Part shown: piece after piece, positions 20,968 through 29,861 of the stretch
Position numbering within the stretch: the stretch's first letter is position 1
How the letters are laid out: each line of letters begins with the position of its first letter
Notes under the pieces: generated by a model
Database searches by the model: none
The model's input: the letters and a program-made list of their open reading frames with translations, nothing else
Told to the model about the DNA's origin: nothing
Assembly: GCF_004359215.1 (NCBI RefSeq)
Contig: NC_090613.1
Span: 7,157,947-7,189,107 of the forward strand
DNA length: 31,161 nt
DNA from: Bremia lactucae
Lineage: Eukaryota; Oomycota; Peronosporomycetes; Peronosporales; Peronosporaceae
Reading direction: 5' to 3'
Position numbers and translations under genes: made by a program

Positions 20968-21487
20968 ATGATACTGCTGTTACCGTCTGTCCTCGCTTTG
21001 TTAAGCTGCGCAATCGCATCGCCAGTCCCTTCGCTTTGTGACGCTCCATCTGTAAAGCTTTATGTCACTTACAAACGCAAGAACATGTTTTTCCATGGCC
21101 ACTCGGAATTTGACATTTTCGCCACGCCCGTATTTTACAAAAATGCTTTAAAGTGCTCTACAACAGCTACGCCACCTTTAATGACGACGACGAGACGCAT
21201 GCTTACACGGTGTTTAATGGATCTGCATTCCTCACGACTACAGATGCGTCCAACTCTAATATGACGCAGTGCCTATCTTCTAGCATGATACCTTTCGATG
21301 GAATTTTACAGGCATTGAATGATGCCACCCCGATTCCAAGTGCGTCGATCGGTAACGCTCTCGTTGAGTGTCGAGCACGAACCTTTTCAAGACGACGTTC
21401 GTGGGTACTCACTATGCCCTCTGCGCATTTGGGAAAGCTGGTTTCAGAGCTTGCAGCAGCGATATGGACATTTCTGTTAAGTACCTC
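20968..21487 (+). pseudogene. Small secreted cysteine-containing protein, frameshifted and cut by an LTR
   Basis: Starts MILLLPSVLALLSCAIAS (a signal peptide, cleavage near ASP), then SLCDAPSVKLYVTYKRKN and FYKNAL. A one-base shift near 21150 leads to VLYNSYATFNDDDETHAYTV, MTQCLSSSMIPFDGIL and NALVECRART. A second shift near 21380 leads to FVGTHYALCAFGKAGFRACS and SDMDISVKYLC, where the family A LTR begins at 21488. Cys residues in all three frames suggest a disulfide-bonded secreted protein. The upstream ATG at 20839 would bury the leader, so 20968 is preferred. The family is unknown; the shifts could be real or sequencing errors, but the LTR truncates the 3' end either way. Confidence 0.6.
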
Positions 21488-22040
21488 TGTAACGGGCTAG
21501 AGTTGCCCTAATGTTACACAGTCCCCATTAAGTACATTTAGTACTTAAGGGGATGGTCAATTACTAAATAATAGTAATTAGACCCAACACTCGGGTGTGG
21601 TGCACATTTGTGACCAACCCTTGTGGATGTGATGCACATGGGTGCATTCACATTAGGAGGGATGACGCCCAGCGTCATCCATGATGACGGCTAGCGTCAT
21701 CAGTTACGCGAGGTATCTATAAAGATACGCTCGCAATACATATTAAATGATATCTATAGAGATATCATTTTAATTGGTAAAAATAGGTATTTGTATTTAA
21801 TTCTATTAAATATAAATCAGTCTGAAATTTACTACCTACTTGGTAAGTGCGCACGAGGAGACGGATTACCGCTCCCGTGACGTCACTTCACCAGAGTTCT
21901 TAGTGTGTTGGGTGAGGTCGCTTGCGCGCCCACCACAACTACCTCACTGCACGCAAGAGAAGCAGGTGCAAACCGCTTCCTCGCTGTGCTAGGGTGTGTG
22001 CTAAGTAGAGCGTGGCCGCATTGCGACGTGCCCGTCTACA
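21488..22040 (+). mobile_element. Family A LTR, full length, plus orientation
   Basis: Begins TGTAACGGGCTAGAG and ends GTGCCCGTCTACA: 553 bp, the same ends as 24885-25404. It contains a perfect palindrome (AATGATATCT/AGATATCATT) and several GCGTCATC/GATGACGC repeats. A bZIP/CRE-type TGACGTCA box lies at 21878-21885. Confidence 0.85.
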
Positions 22041-22400
22041 CTTACCAAGTAGGTAGTAAATTTCAGACTGATTTATATTTAATAGAATTAAATACAAATA
22101 CCTATTTTTACCAATTAAAATGATATCTCTATAGATATCATTTAATATGTATTGCGAGCGTATCTTTATAGATACCTCGCGTAACTGATGACGCTAGCCG
22201 TCATCATGGATGACGCTGGGCGTCATCCCTCCTAATGTGAATGCACCCATGTGCATCACATCCACAAGGGTTGGTCACAAATGTGCACCACACCCGAGTG
22301 TTGGGTCTAATTACTATTATTTAGTAATTGACCATCCCCTTAAGTACCAAATGTACTTAATGGGGACTGTGTAACATTAGGGCAACTCTAGCCCGTTACA
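22039..22400 (-). mobile_element. Family A 3' LTR of copy 3 (partial)
   Basis: The minus-oriented LTR starts TGTAACGGGCTAGAG at 22400 and runs left to 22039, where it breaks into the end of the plus LTR. The adjacent CCATCCCCCTCTTT (22401-22414) is the polypurine tract read in reverse, so this is the 3' LTR of a minus-oriented element whose 5' LTR is 24885-25404. Confidence 0.85.
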
Positions 22401-22531
22401 CCATCCCCCTCTTTAAGAACGAATTTACATTTTTAAATTCGACAGAGTAGAGAGAGGAACTGCGAGCAGCTTTACGCGCCGCTAGTTCACTCGATCACTC
22501 TCGCGCACGTGTTTCTATACACGGCGCCCAA

Positions 22532-22785
22532 GATGCCACCTAAAAGGGGCCACGTTGGTGGGTCGTCTGCGAAGACGCCCACACAACCTCGCACTAAGCG
22601 CACGCGCCGCGTTAACAAGCCGCAGCGTCTAATGCCTTAGTCGACACGCCGACAGCTACTGCTGCTGTCGCGTTAACAGGGCTAAGGATCCATCCCACTT
22701 TTTTTTTAACAGTGACGATGTTGATCCGTCGCTCACTGTTGACTACAATGAGTCGACGCCGTTGCCATCACCTCAAAGTAATGAC
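22532..22785 (+). pseudogene. Family A antisense ORF, N-terminal part, copy 3
   Basis: Starts MPPKRGHVGGSSAKTPTQPR then a basic KRTRRVNKP stretch, 132 bp from the LTR edge, on the strand opposite to this element's gag. A short deletion near 22620 shifts the frame to NALVDTPTATAAVALTG; SLTVDYNESTPLPSPQSND follows, and at about 22785 the sequence switches to the pol linker (see the inversion finding). The short basic run could be a nuclear-localisation signal. Confidence 0.55.
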
Positions 22786-23311
22786 GCGGAGACGGAGAAG
22801 GCGAAAAACTATCAGCCGACCGACTCCTCCCACCACGAACAGGACTCGGAGAGCGAGGGACATCACGCGATTAACGCAGATCCCTCAGCATTATCCGCTC
22901 AAAAAGGCCCAAGCTCGGAGTATTCAGGCCTTCATAACCTGTTTGCTCGAACATCAACGAGATCCGAGGTCAGTCGCAAGACTTGACCCTCGAGATCCGC
23001 AATACGTCGTTCAGCAGCGATTAACGCATGTGACTGAACGGACGAAGGTAAGGCAGCCGCGAGTAGGTGGGCGAGATCGCCACTCCTATCGGGCGCCACC
23101 TGCACTGATGGATGCGGGTGGGAATCAACGCTTCCTTGTTGGAAGGTTGCTTGCCCACCGCTCCGTGAGGCAAGGGTATCAGATCCTCGTCCAATGGAAA
23201 GGTTACCCGAAGAGTTTTGACTCTTGGGAACCGATCGATACCCTACGTATTGATGTGCCCGGCTTGGTGGCTGCCTATGAAAAGGACCTCCAGCTGAGGC
23301 CTCTTCGCTAG
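22785..23311 (+). pseudogene. Family A pol linker and intact chromodomain (inverted segment)
   Basis: The cleanest chromodomain in the window: RFLVGRLLAHRSVRQGYQIL, VQWKGYPKSFDSWEPIDTL, RIDVPGLVAAYEKDLQLRPLR, stop at 23311. It has the Trp/Trp aromatic positions of chromoviral chromodomains, which are thought to steer integration by binding histone marks. It is preceded by the acidic linker (EKAKNYQPTDSSHHEQDSES) and VVQQRLTHVTERTKVRQPRV. It sits on the plus strand although the rest of pol in this copy is on the minus strand. Confidence 0.8.
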
Positions 23312-23367
23312 TCTCAAATGGACTAGCAGATGCAGAGTTGTGAAAAGTTGTATATGACTACTCTTAC

Positions 23368-23469
23368 CTTAACATTTTCATAATGAAGCGGCTCAAAAAG
23401 CATACTTCTCAAACGTTCGTCATTGATATCTAGCCATCGCTCGGAATCTTTCCACGTCTTGGAGCTCCA
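23368..23469 (-). other. Exon-like insert inside family A copy 3
   Basis: Between the chromodomain stop and the antisense-ORF remnant, ~175 bp (about 23333-23508) replaces ~33 bp present in the other copies. On the minus strand it holds 34 open codons (WSSKTWKDSERWLDINDE ... FEPLHYENVK) ending exactly at a good splice donor, AAG|GTAAGA. It could be a captured piece of a host gene. No family recognised. Confidence 0.35.
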
Positions 23470-23508
23470 GAGATTTCATTTTTTGAAAAAAATAATGTAA
23501 TAAATAGG

Positions 23509-24131
23509 GGGTACAGTACCACCCATGATTTCTTACACATGCAAGCGGGCGAAATTAATTCGTTGCGACCGCTGTTTCATCGCATCGGAATTCGGATGAA
23601 TGCGGCGCAACAATTCCGCCTCGTATTGGTCGGGCGTTTCATTTTAAAGCAACGCAACACGACCGGGATCGGGAAAACACGCCCAAGCGAATTTCCCTGA
23701 GCCCTCCAAGAATTAAAGACGTCATAATAATTATGTGCGTCTACAAGAGCGCGCTCTAGGAGCGACGCTCTTGGCCCGTTTAGACGAGGCCATTTAGATG
23801 GAGGGGCATCAGTGATATGCCACCCGTCACATAGCCACGTTAAAAACGACTGGGCTCGTGACACCGACTAAGCACATTAATATGTCGTCGCCGGAGCTTT
23901 AGGCTCAGAATCCTCTATGTCAGAGCCATTATGGATAATGGTCTGAGAATATGGCGTTGTGGTTATACCCAAAGAAGAAGTGGCTGCGCCTTTATGGGCA
24001 GCGCTCTCATTAATCGTCGCTGCGCCATCCAGCGCAGACGACGAGACAGCATTCGTAAATGTTGCTGTCTCCATGTTGTGAGCCATGAGAGAAGTTTGGA
24101 TGGGCAATATTGCGCCATCATCCTTCCTCAT
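23509..24131 (-). pseudogene. Family A antisense ORF, middle part, copy 3 (inverted)
   Basis: The minus strand reads MRKDDGAILPIQTSLMAHNM, ETATFTNAVSSSAL, ESAAHKGAATSSLGITTTPY, then (other frame) PSKWPRLNGPRASLLERALV, DAHNYYDVFNSWRAQGNSLG, and INFARL near 23550. It is collinear with copies 1 and 2 but lies in the inverted segment, so its orientation is opposite to its own N-terminal part at 22532. Confidence 0.6.
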
Positions 24132-24840
24132 GACTCGTTTACCTCACCCGGCGACGCTCGACTTACAGTCGGCGTCACCATCGGTCTCCTTAGACGGATG
24201 GGTATGTGACCTCATTTGGGTCTACATACTCTTTCAGACGACCCACGTAAAATACGGGGTGCGTCTTCATATACGAAGGAAGGGTGAGCCAATAATTTAG
24301 GTATCCAACCTCTACTTCCGTAAAGGGCCCAATGAAATGCGGCAACAACGTCGTAGTACCACTAGGTAGTACAGATATAGCATTCTTAGGTAGCCCACTC
24401 TGAGGCCTTACCGCGTAGATGCGACATGGCGTACAACACCACCCGGCTGTCGTCCTCGATGAGCCGCATTGCTCCACGGCTAAAAGCCAGTGGATAATCG
24501 TGTGCGCTGCAGTTCCATCGAACTTGGGCTGGTCCATCCGAATGGGCCTCGGCTGATGCGGCCGGAAAGAGAGCATCTCAACAGTCCTGTTGAGAGCCTC
24601 GCTACGAGCCTGCTCATGCCTCGGCTCATCCTGAGTCTGAGTGACGGACTCCGCCGCAGCATGGCCCTGTGCCTCGGACCCGCCCTCCGCTGTCCGAGCA
24701 CGAATGCCTCAAACTGCTCCAACTGAGCAACATGTTGTTCACCAAATCCCTGCTCCATAAGCCCTGCCACCTCCTGATGATGTTCGGTGAGGTGGAAAAA
24801 AATGAGCTCAATCAATATTGAGGCTCATCCTCATGTACAC
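24132..24840 (-). pseudogene. Family A gag fused to integrase C-terminus by internal deletion, copy 3
   Basis: From about 24830 leftward: HHQEVAGLMEQGFGEQHVAQ; then, after a shift, PIRMDQPKFDGTAAHTIIHW and, after another, AMRLIEDDSRVVLYAMSHLR followed by GKASEWA, the capsid core of Ty3/gypsy Gag. At about 24391 it jumps to NAISVLPSGTT, FIGPFTEVEVGYLNYWLTL, THPVFYVGRLKEYVDPNEV, the integrase C-terminus. Nearly all of gag's end, protease, RT and RNase H is deleted, so this is a non-autonomous derivative. Confidence 0.8.
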
Positions 24841-24864
24841 ACGCAGAGTTGCGGGTCGTGGGAA

Positions 24865-24882
24865 GGAGTTCAAGTGCTACCA
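24865..24882 (-). promoter_or_regulatory. Primer-binding site of family A copy 3
   Basis: TGGTAGCACTTGAACTCC, two bases inside the LTR end, begins with the TGG that pairs with a tRNA 3' CCA. The first 11 bases (TGGTAGCACTT) are shared with the family B site at 29862, so both families may use the same tRNA; I cannot name it with certainty. Confidence 0.7.
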
Positions 24883-24884
24883 AG

Positions 24885-25404
24885 TGTAGGCGGGCACGTC
24901 GTAATGCGGCCACGCTCTACTTAGATATACACCCTAGCATAGCGAGGAAGCTGTGTAACCAGCTTCTCTTGCGTGCAGTGGGTTGTGGTGGGCGCGTTAG
25001 CAACCTCACCTAACCTACTAAGTACTTTGGTCAAGCGTCGTCACGGGAGCGGTTATCCCGCTCCTCGTGCGCACTTACCAAGTAGGATGTTGTTTTCAGA
25101 CTGATTTATATTTAATCGTATTAAATATAAATACCAATTCTAACCAATAAAAATGTCATCTCTATAGATAACACTTAAAATGTATTGCGAGCGTATATTT
25201 CTAGATACCTCGCGTAACGGATGACGCTGGGCGTCATCCCTCCTAATGTGAATGCACCCATGTGCATCACATACCCAAGGGTTGGGCATAAATGATAACC
25301 GCTGGGTCTAAATACCAATTATTTAGTAATTGACCATCCCCTTAAGTACACCAAGTGTACTTTACGGGGACTGTGTAACATTAGGGCAACTTTATCCCGT
25401 TACA
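24885..25404 (-). mobile_element. Family A 5' LTR, copy 3
   Basis: A 520 bp LTR with TGTAACGGGATAAAG at 25404 and CGCCTACA at 24885. It is followed inward by the primer-binding site and gag, which fixes its role as the 5' LTR of a minus-oriented element. It differs at many sites from the 3' LTR at 22039-22400. No clear target duplication is visible outside it. Confidence 0.88.
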
Positions 25405-25885
25405 CTGCTACTAGTACTACTGAAATGTGCCCCGATACATAATGTATATAACTGGGTGTGGCCATTAGTAGGCCAAGTCTTAATAGTTATTATTTATTTA
25501 GCTCAGCTAGAATTTTATGCATTGATAATGGTCCAAAACTTTGCAACTTTGTGCTATGCCAGATTCTTGGCTGAAGCTTTGTTAATAATTTGTCGCACAT
25601 TCGTCCTTTATTTGAAGAAGCGACATATTGGATACTGTATGGAACTTTAAGATGTATTTAAAAAAACTAGGCTCTCTTTTGCACTACATCAATTTTGTTC
25701 GCTCTTCCAATGCGTGAAGACACTGCTTGCGGCATTTATACACGCTTAATAGTTTTGCTCTTCTATTGAAAAAATATATAATGTAGTCACTTGAGGATTA
25801 TGACAATGTTCATTACGTTAAAAGAAGACGTCAAGGGCTTGTCGATTACTTCAAGGAAACAACGTTCAACTATACTCTATTTAAA
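25405..25885. other. Intergenic, AT-rich
   Basis: 3' flank of the PX gene. No coding or RNA gene seen. Confidence 0.5.
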
Positions 25886-27419
25886 TCAACTAAAAGAACC
25901 GTTGCCCATGCTACTTCTGTCATCAAGCGATCCTGCCTCTGCCATACCACTTCCTTTCAGCAGAGATCCGTTCGACCCACTAGAGCGCGATTCCAGAGCC
26001 GTCGAGACAGTCATGACAGCTAATAAGTCAGTTGAAAGTGGTGTGATATTGATGTGAAGCGACGATTCTACGTTTTTCAAAATTCCACAAAGAAATTCCT
26101 GATCCTGCTCGTACGTCATCCCATCGTCATTGTTTGCGTCAAGACGCGAAAGCAATTCTTCATTCGAAAATTGCGCCTGGACAGGTGGTAAACGGAGTGT
26201 CATGAGTTGAGCACCTAGCATTTTCTCATTCAAAAGACTTTGACAGGCTGTCGCGATCTCATTTTTGCGCTGCACAGCTTGCTCAGCTTCCAGTGGCTCG
26301 GGCACTTCACTGACATTAATAAAAGCTTGTGCTGCGGTTTCAACGATGCCATTCAATCGATCGCTTTCACTCATAACGCCTTTACCAGACCAGGAAGCAC
26401 TGGGTCGGCCGTTGCTGCCTGTGCCGTGCTCACTGTGAAGATCCAGATGATTCTCCAGCTCCAAAAAGTGCTGCAAAGAGGCATCGTCTAAAATACCTGG
26501 TACCTGCAATAACCCATCTGCAGCACCACATTGTTACTTGCTTAATGCATCTGGCAAGCCTTCTCAGAAAAGTTTTACCATACCGACATATTTCTGTAAG
26601 CTTGCTTGACGCTTCGTCAAAAAGCTTGGATCGAATCTACACGAACGTTAATTTATAAATAGTATCAGATCATTCAAATTTAAGACCAACCACATCATCA
26701 ACCCAATTTGTCGTGGTATTTTCAGAGCAATGAATGCGCTGTGAATATTCATCACAAGAATGAAAAGGAGGGAGAGAGGCTCGAATTGAATAAAAATTGC
26801 TGAAGCAACCTCGTCACGTTGGAGCTGCAATCGTAGGGCTCATTGACGCACGGTGTTCGGGTACTTTTGCCTTAATTCAGATAAGATCAAGTGATTTTTA
26901 CAGTCCTCGACTTGCAACAAGTCTCCTCGCTTCTTTTTCAGCACAAAGAGATCCCACAAGTAGCACAGTCCGTCAATAGGCAAAGAAGAAGCTCAATACA
27001 ACAGTGATGAATCGCGAGCAAGAAGACATTTATCCAGTGCAATTGGCTACTCTTCCCTCCTCCCCCTTTAGACATGCTGCAAGCTACGAGACTTACTCGA
27101 GCCCTTTTCTCATCATTAAATACCACGACTCCTTACACGCAATCGTACCGTCCAAACCACTGCTTTTCGGGTAGCGTTACTTCAATGAGGTCCCCGAAAC
27201 GCCGCACCAGACGCGAATGCAACTGGTCAAAGTCGCTGAAGCGCCGAGAGACACGCCACACGCCGCCATTCCACGAAATCTGAGGGTCGTTACAGCCAAT
27301 TAAGTCAAGCATACGCCGGTTATGGCCAAATTAAATTCACACACCTCGATGATGAACTCTGTGTGGTCCCCCACCGTATCATAGCCCGTGATTTCCGCGC
27401 TCACGTGAAGCATCGCCAT
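25886..27419 (-). CDS. PX-domain phosphoinositide-binding protein, four exons
   Basis: Proposed exons on the minus strand: 27345-27419, 27149-27279, 26579-26636 and 25886-26503, about 293 residues. The spliced start reads MAMLHVSAEITGYDTVGDHT; exon 2 carries VWRVSRRFSDFDQLHSRL (the PX RRFSDF motif) and VTLPEKQWFGR; exon 3 FDPSFLTKRQASLQKYV; exon 4 PGILDDASLQHFLELENHL. Together these form one PX domain, which binds phosphoinositides on endosomal membranes. The remaining ~185 residues are polar and unrecognised. Introns 1 and 3 are 65 and 75 bp; intron 2 is about 512 bp, far longer than its neighbours. Exon 2 could also end at 27137 (donor GTAAGG), adding four residues. PX identity is firm; exact splicing of exon 2-3 is less so. 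Confidence 0.7.
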
Positions 27420-27540
27420 TGGTCGGATAATAGTAACTATGCGGCGATTAGTTTTGTGGTCGATATTAATGTGTAGACCTTAATTAAACGTTGCCGTGAC
27501 TTCAAATTGTGACGCCTCTTTTAGCTAAATTATCGACGTT
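27420..27540. promoter_or_regulatory. 121 bp divergent promoter
   Basis: The PX gene (start 27419, minus) and the HAD-Alba gene (start 27541, plus) are head-to-head with only 121 bp between their start codons, so their promoters must overlap and the genes may be co-regulated. No specific element is assigned. Confidence 0.55.
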
Positions 27541-28621
27541 ATGGCGCACTATGGGCGAGCAGGCGGTGACCGCATGCAGATCGCGGTAGACGTGGACCAC
27601 ACGCTCGCTAAGATGATGGAATGCGCCGCGGAATGGCATGAGGAGGAGCACGGCGCTAAGGTACCGTACGATTTTTTGCAATCGATGTCGAAGGCATTGT
27701 TTCACGATTTACTCTTTTAGATTGATGTAGAGACGGTCGAATCATCGAGCTGGTCAAGTATATGGGGCGAAAATGACGCTATGGCCAAGACGCATCAATT
27801 TTACGAGTCAAGACATTTTGAGACGGGTCTGGCAGTGGTGGCGGGTGCGAATGAGGTGCTTAAGCCGTTACGCAAGTACTTTGCCCTTGTAGCTATCACG
27901 GACCGTCCACGCGTTGTGGAGAAGCAGACTCGAGAATGGCTCGACCATCACTTTTCAGGCGTGTTTGACAAGCTTGCGTTTGTGAATGAAGAAAGTTCCG
28001 ATCGCCTTATTTCACGCAAGAAATTGTATGACGATTTTAAGGTCAAGATTGCTGTGAGCTCCGACGCTGCGATTGTAGAAGCAGCAGCGAATGTTGAGTA
28101 TAAGGTTTTCATTGGCTCAGTGCCATGGAGTAAGAAAGCGGTGCAAGTTTCGAGCAATGTATTTCAGGTCACCGACTGGTCGGCCGCCAAGGAAGTTTTT
28201 GCACAGCTTATTGAAAAACTTGAACTCGAACCAATTGACAAGATTTTTCCGGGTCCCCGGCTGTCTCGATACAATGAAGACCTGGTGACAGTGTCAACAC
28301 GGAAACCGGCAGGTACAGTGGTCTGAGGGTATTTACAAGTTCTAATTGAGCCCGTACATTGCTAACATTATTATTTGCATAGTATTCTATGCCAATATCA
28401 TTAATTCAAAATTCACGCAGAAGCAAGAAAGTATTCGCCTTCAGGCGTCCGAGGCGGCTATTACGACAGCTGTGCAGGCAGCTGAGATCTTGCGAAGCCA
28501 GAACAATGCCATTACGACCAAAATTTCGACGCGATACGCCTTGAATCGGCCCAAGGACCGTGGTGGCTATCGCGTGCCCAAGCTGGAGCTTGTGCTGAAC
28601 TGTGTCGCACGCAAAGCTTAA
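27541..28621 (+). CDS. HAD 5'-nucleotidase-like domain fused to an Alba domain
   Basis: Exons 27541-27660, 27721-28312 and 28383-28621 (introns 60 and 70 bp) give 316 residues. The N-terminal part is HAD-type: AVDVDHTLA (Asp17 nucleophile, Asp19), AITDRP (Thr100), then FKVKIAVSSDA, resembling 5'(3')-deoxyribonucleotidases. After VFQVTDWSAAKEVFAQLIEK (the usual end of that fold) comes DLVTVSTRKPA, then across a phase-1 intron (G|GTACAG...CATAG|TA) VFYANIINSKFTQKQESIRL, QASEAAITTAVQAAEILRSQ, TTKISTRYAL, YRVPKLELVL: an Alba nucleic-acid-binding fold. Without intron 2 the frame ends at 28326 as a HAD-only protein missing nothing essential, so intron retention could yield a shorter form. The fusion is my inference from splice phase; the domains themselves are clear. 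Confidence 0.68.
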
Positions 28622-28760
28622 TACAAGCGTCTTGTAATGGAACGAGAGCAATCGAACCACGCGTCAGTATGGAAGGAAGTATAGGCGTCAGGGAAGCACG
28701 AAAGAATCAAGGCAAAGAAAATGTAGTTAGGATATCAATGAAATTTTCGCTTGCTTAAGT

Positions 28761-29013
28761 TTATCTTTTCATCAAATACTTGCGACGCTCTTCGTCACGC
28801 TGCTGACGACGTTCCGCCTCGTTCACCGTTACAATATCATCTACGTAGCATTAGCAACTTAACCTCTTACTGTGGGGGATCAATTGCGCTGTACTTACAA
28901 AATCCTGTCTTGACCATAAAAGCCTCCATCATCGCACCCGTTACGAAGCACACCGGCACCAACTTTCTTAAAATTGGCATCAGCGCCACAGAAGCTTGGC
29001 TCTTTGAAAGCAT
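28761..29013 (-). CDS. UQCC5/SMIM4-like small mitochondrial membrane protein
   Basis: Exons 28899-29013 and 28761-28840 (58 bp intron, GTAAGT...CGTAG) give 64 residues: an N-terminal basic segment, a hydrophobic stretch (LVPVCFVTGAMMEAFMV), then TGFYDIVTVNEAERRQQRDE and a charged tail. Human SMIM4/UQCC5 (UPF0640) has the same layout: one membrane span with G.MME..M.K, a FYDV-like motif, and an Arg/Glu-rich tail. That protein helps assemble mitochondrial complex III. Length matches (about 70). Convergent with HAD-Alba, 139 bp apart. The gene is easily missed because each exon is short. Assignment rests on pattern similarity recalled without a search. Confidence 0.6.
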
Positions 29014-29274
29014 TTTCGCTTTGTTGATTCACGAAATATTCGATAAATTGGCAATATTTGTTTTTAATATTTTAATTTCCTGCACTGGAGATAACGATAA
29101 TCCTGCTCGATCAGCTAAACGAAATGTACGTGCATTACATTCCAACTAATGCGCTATCGTGGGTGACTAATTGAGCAACTATCGTTTCCGAACAGCAACA
29201 CTGTCGGATCGACACGCTACGTTTCAGAATGACGGATCGTGACAGAAAGTGTCGACTGTACATGCATGACATCT
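29014..29274. other. Upstream region of the UQCC5-like gene
   Basis: No gene seen; expected promoter of the minus-strand gene. It ends at the partial family B LTR. Confidence 0.45.
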
Positions 29275-29407
29275 TGTAACACGGTGTTTCGTTACATGAA
29301 ATTAACACTTAAGGTTGTTAATTAATATATTACTTAAAAGGTAGATATTATTTAGAGAATATTAATTTACATGGTAATATTCTAAAACCTTATCCATGTA
29401 GATATAG
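29275..29407 (+). repeat. Partial family B LTR in tandem with the full LTR
   Basis: TGTAACACGGTGTTTCGTTACATGAAATTAACAC...GGTAGATATTATTT repeats the first ~130 bp of the LTR that follows at 29408. It is either the stump of an older LTR interrupted by the later insertion or a local tandem duplication. Confidence 0.75.
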
Positions 29408-29859
29408 GGTAACGGGGTGTATCAATACATGAAATTAACACTTAAAGGTTGTTAATTAATATATTATCTAAAAGGTAGATTATATTTGGAGGATATTAAT
29501 TTATATAGTAATGTTCAGAAATCTTATCCATAAATAGGTATAGACCATTATATCTATTTATCCCGCAGACTAATCAACTGTAGATGTAAACAAAAGAGAG
29601 AGACAGATAAGATTAGATAAGATTTCAATTGCATGTTTAGTATTAGTTTATAATTAAGTTAGCGTTAACAGATAGAAAGAAGAGATACTTAATTATATAA
29701 ATACAGTTTTCATTTTACCCTCTCTAAGCTAGTTACTTTAAAGAGAAGTCTTCCTCAGCTCGTACTAGTGTACGTGAAATAACGTAACGCACCGCTCGCA
29801 ACTGAAGCAGTGCGAAGTGGACTTGTATTGAAGCAGTTCAAGTCGTAGTGCCCGTTACA
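29408..29859 (+). mobile_element. Family B 5' LTR, right copy
   Basis: A 452 bp LTR starting GGTAACGGGGTGTATC (first base changed from T) and ending GTGCCCGTTACA. It is the inverted counterpart of 1305-1748. It is followed by CC and the primer-binding site TGGTAGCACTTTGTAG at 29862. Confidence 0.85.
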
Positions 29860-29861
29860 CC

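Larger units (their letters stand above)
21488..22400. repeat. Near-perfect LTR palindrome, 362 bp arms
   Basis: Arms 21488-21849 and 22039-22400 are inverted copies with one mismatch that I can find (ATTTAGTAC against ATTTGGTAC), around a 189 bp spacer that is the U5 half of the plus LTR. Other family A LTRs in the window differ from these by many more positions. Confidence 0.9.

Noticed and set aside
21660..21720. Repeated GATGACGC/GCGTCATC units resembling a short repeat array
   Set aside because: They are inverted short motifs inside the LTR, repeated in every family A LTR; no spacer-repeat structure of a CRISPR array.
25886..26533. A separate gene with in-frame stops upstream of PGILDDASLQ
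   Set aside because: A 75 bp GTAAAA...TTGCAG intron removes both stops and joins it to the PX exons in frame.
27541..28326. HAD gene ending at the TGA at 28326
   Set aside because: Possible as a retained-intron form, but the Alba exon needs the end of this frame for its first strand and start, so the spliced fusion was preferred.
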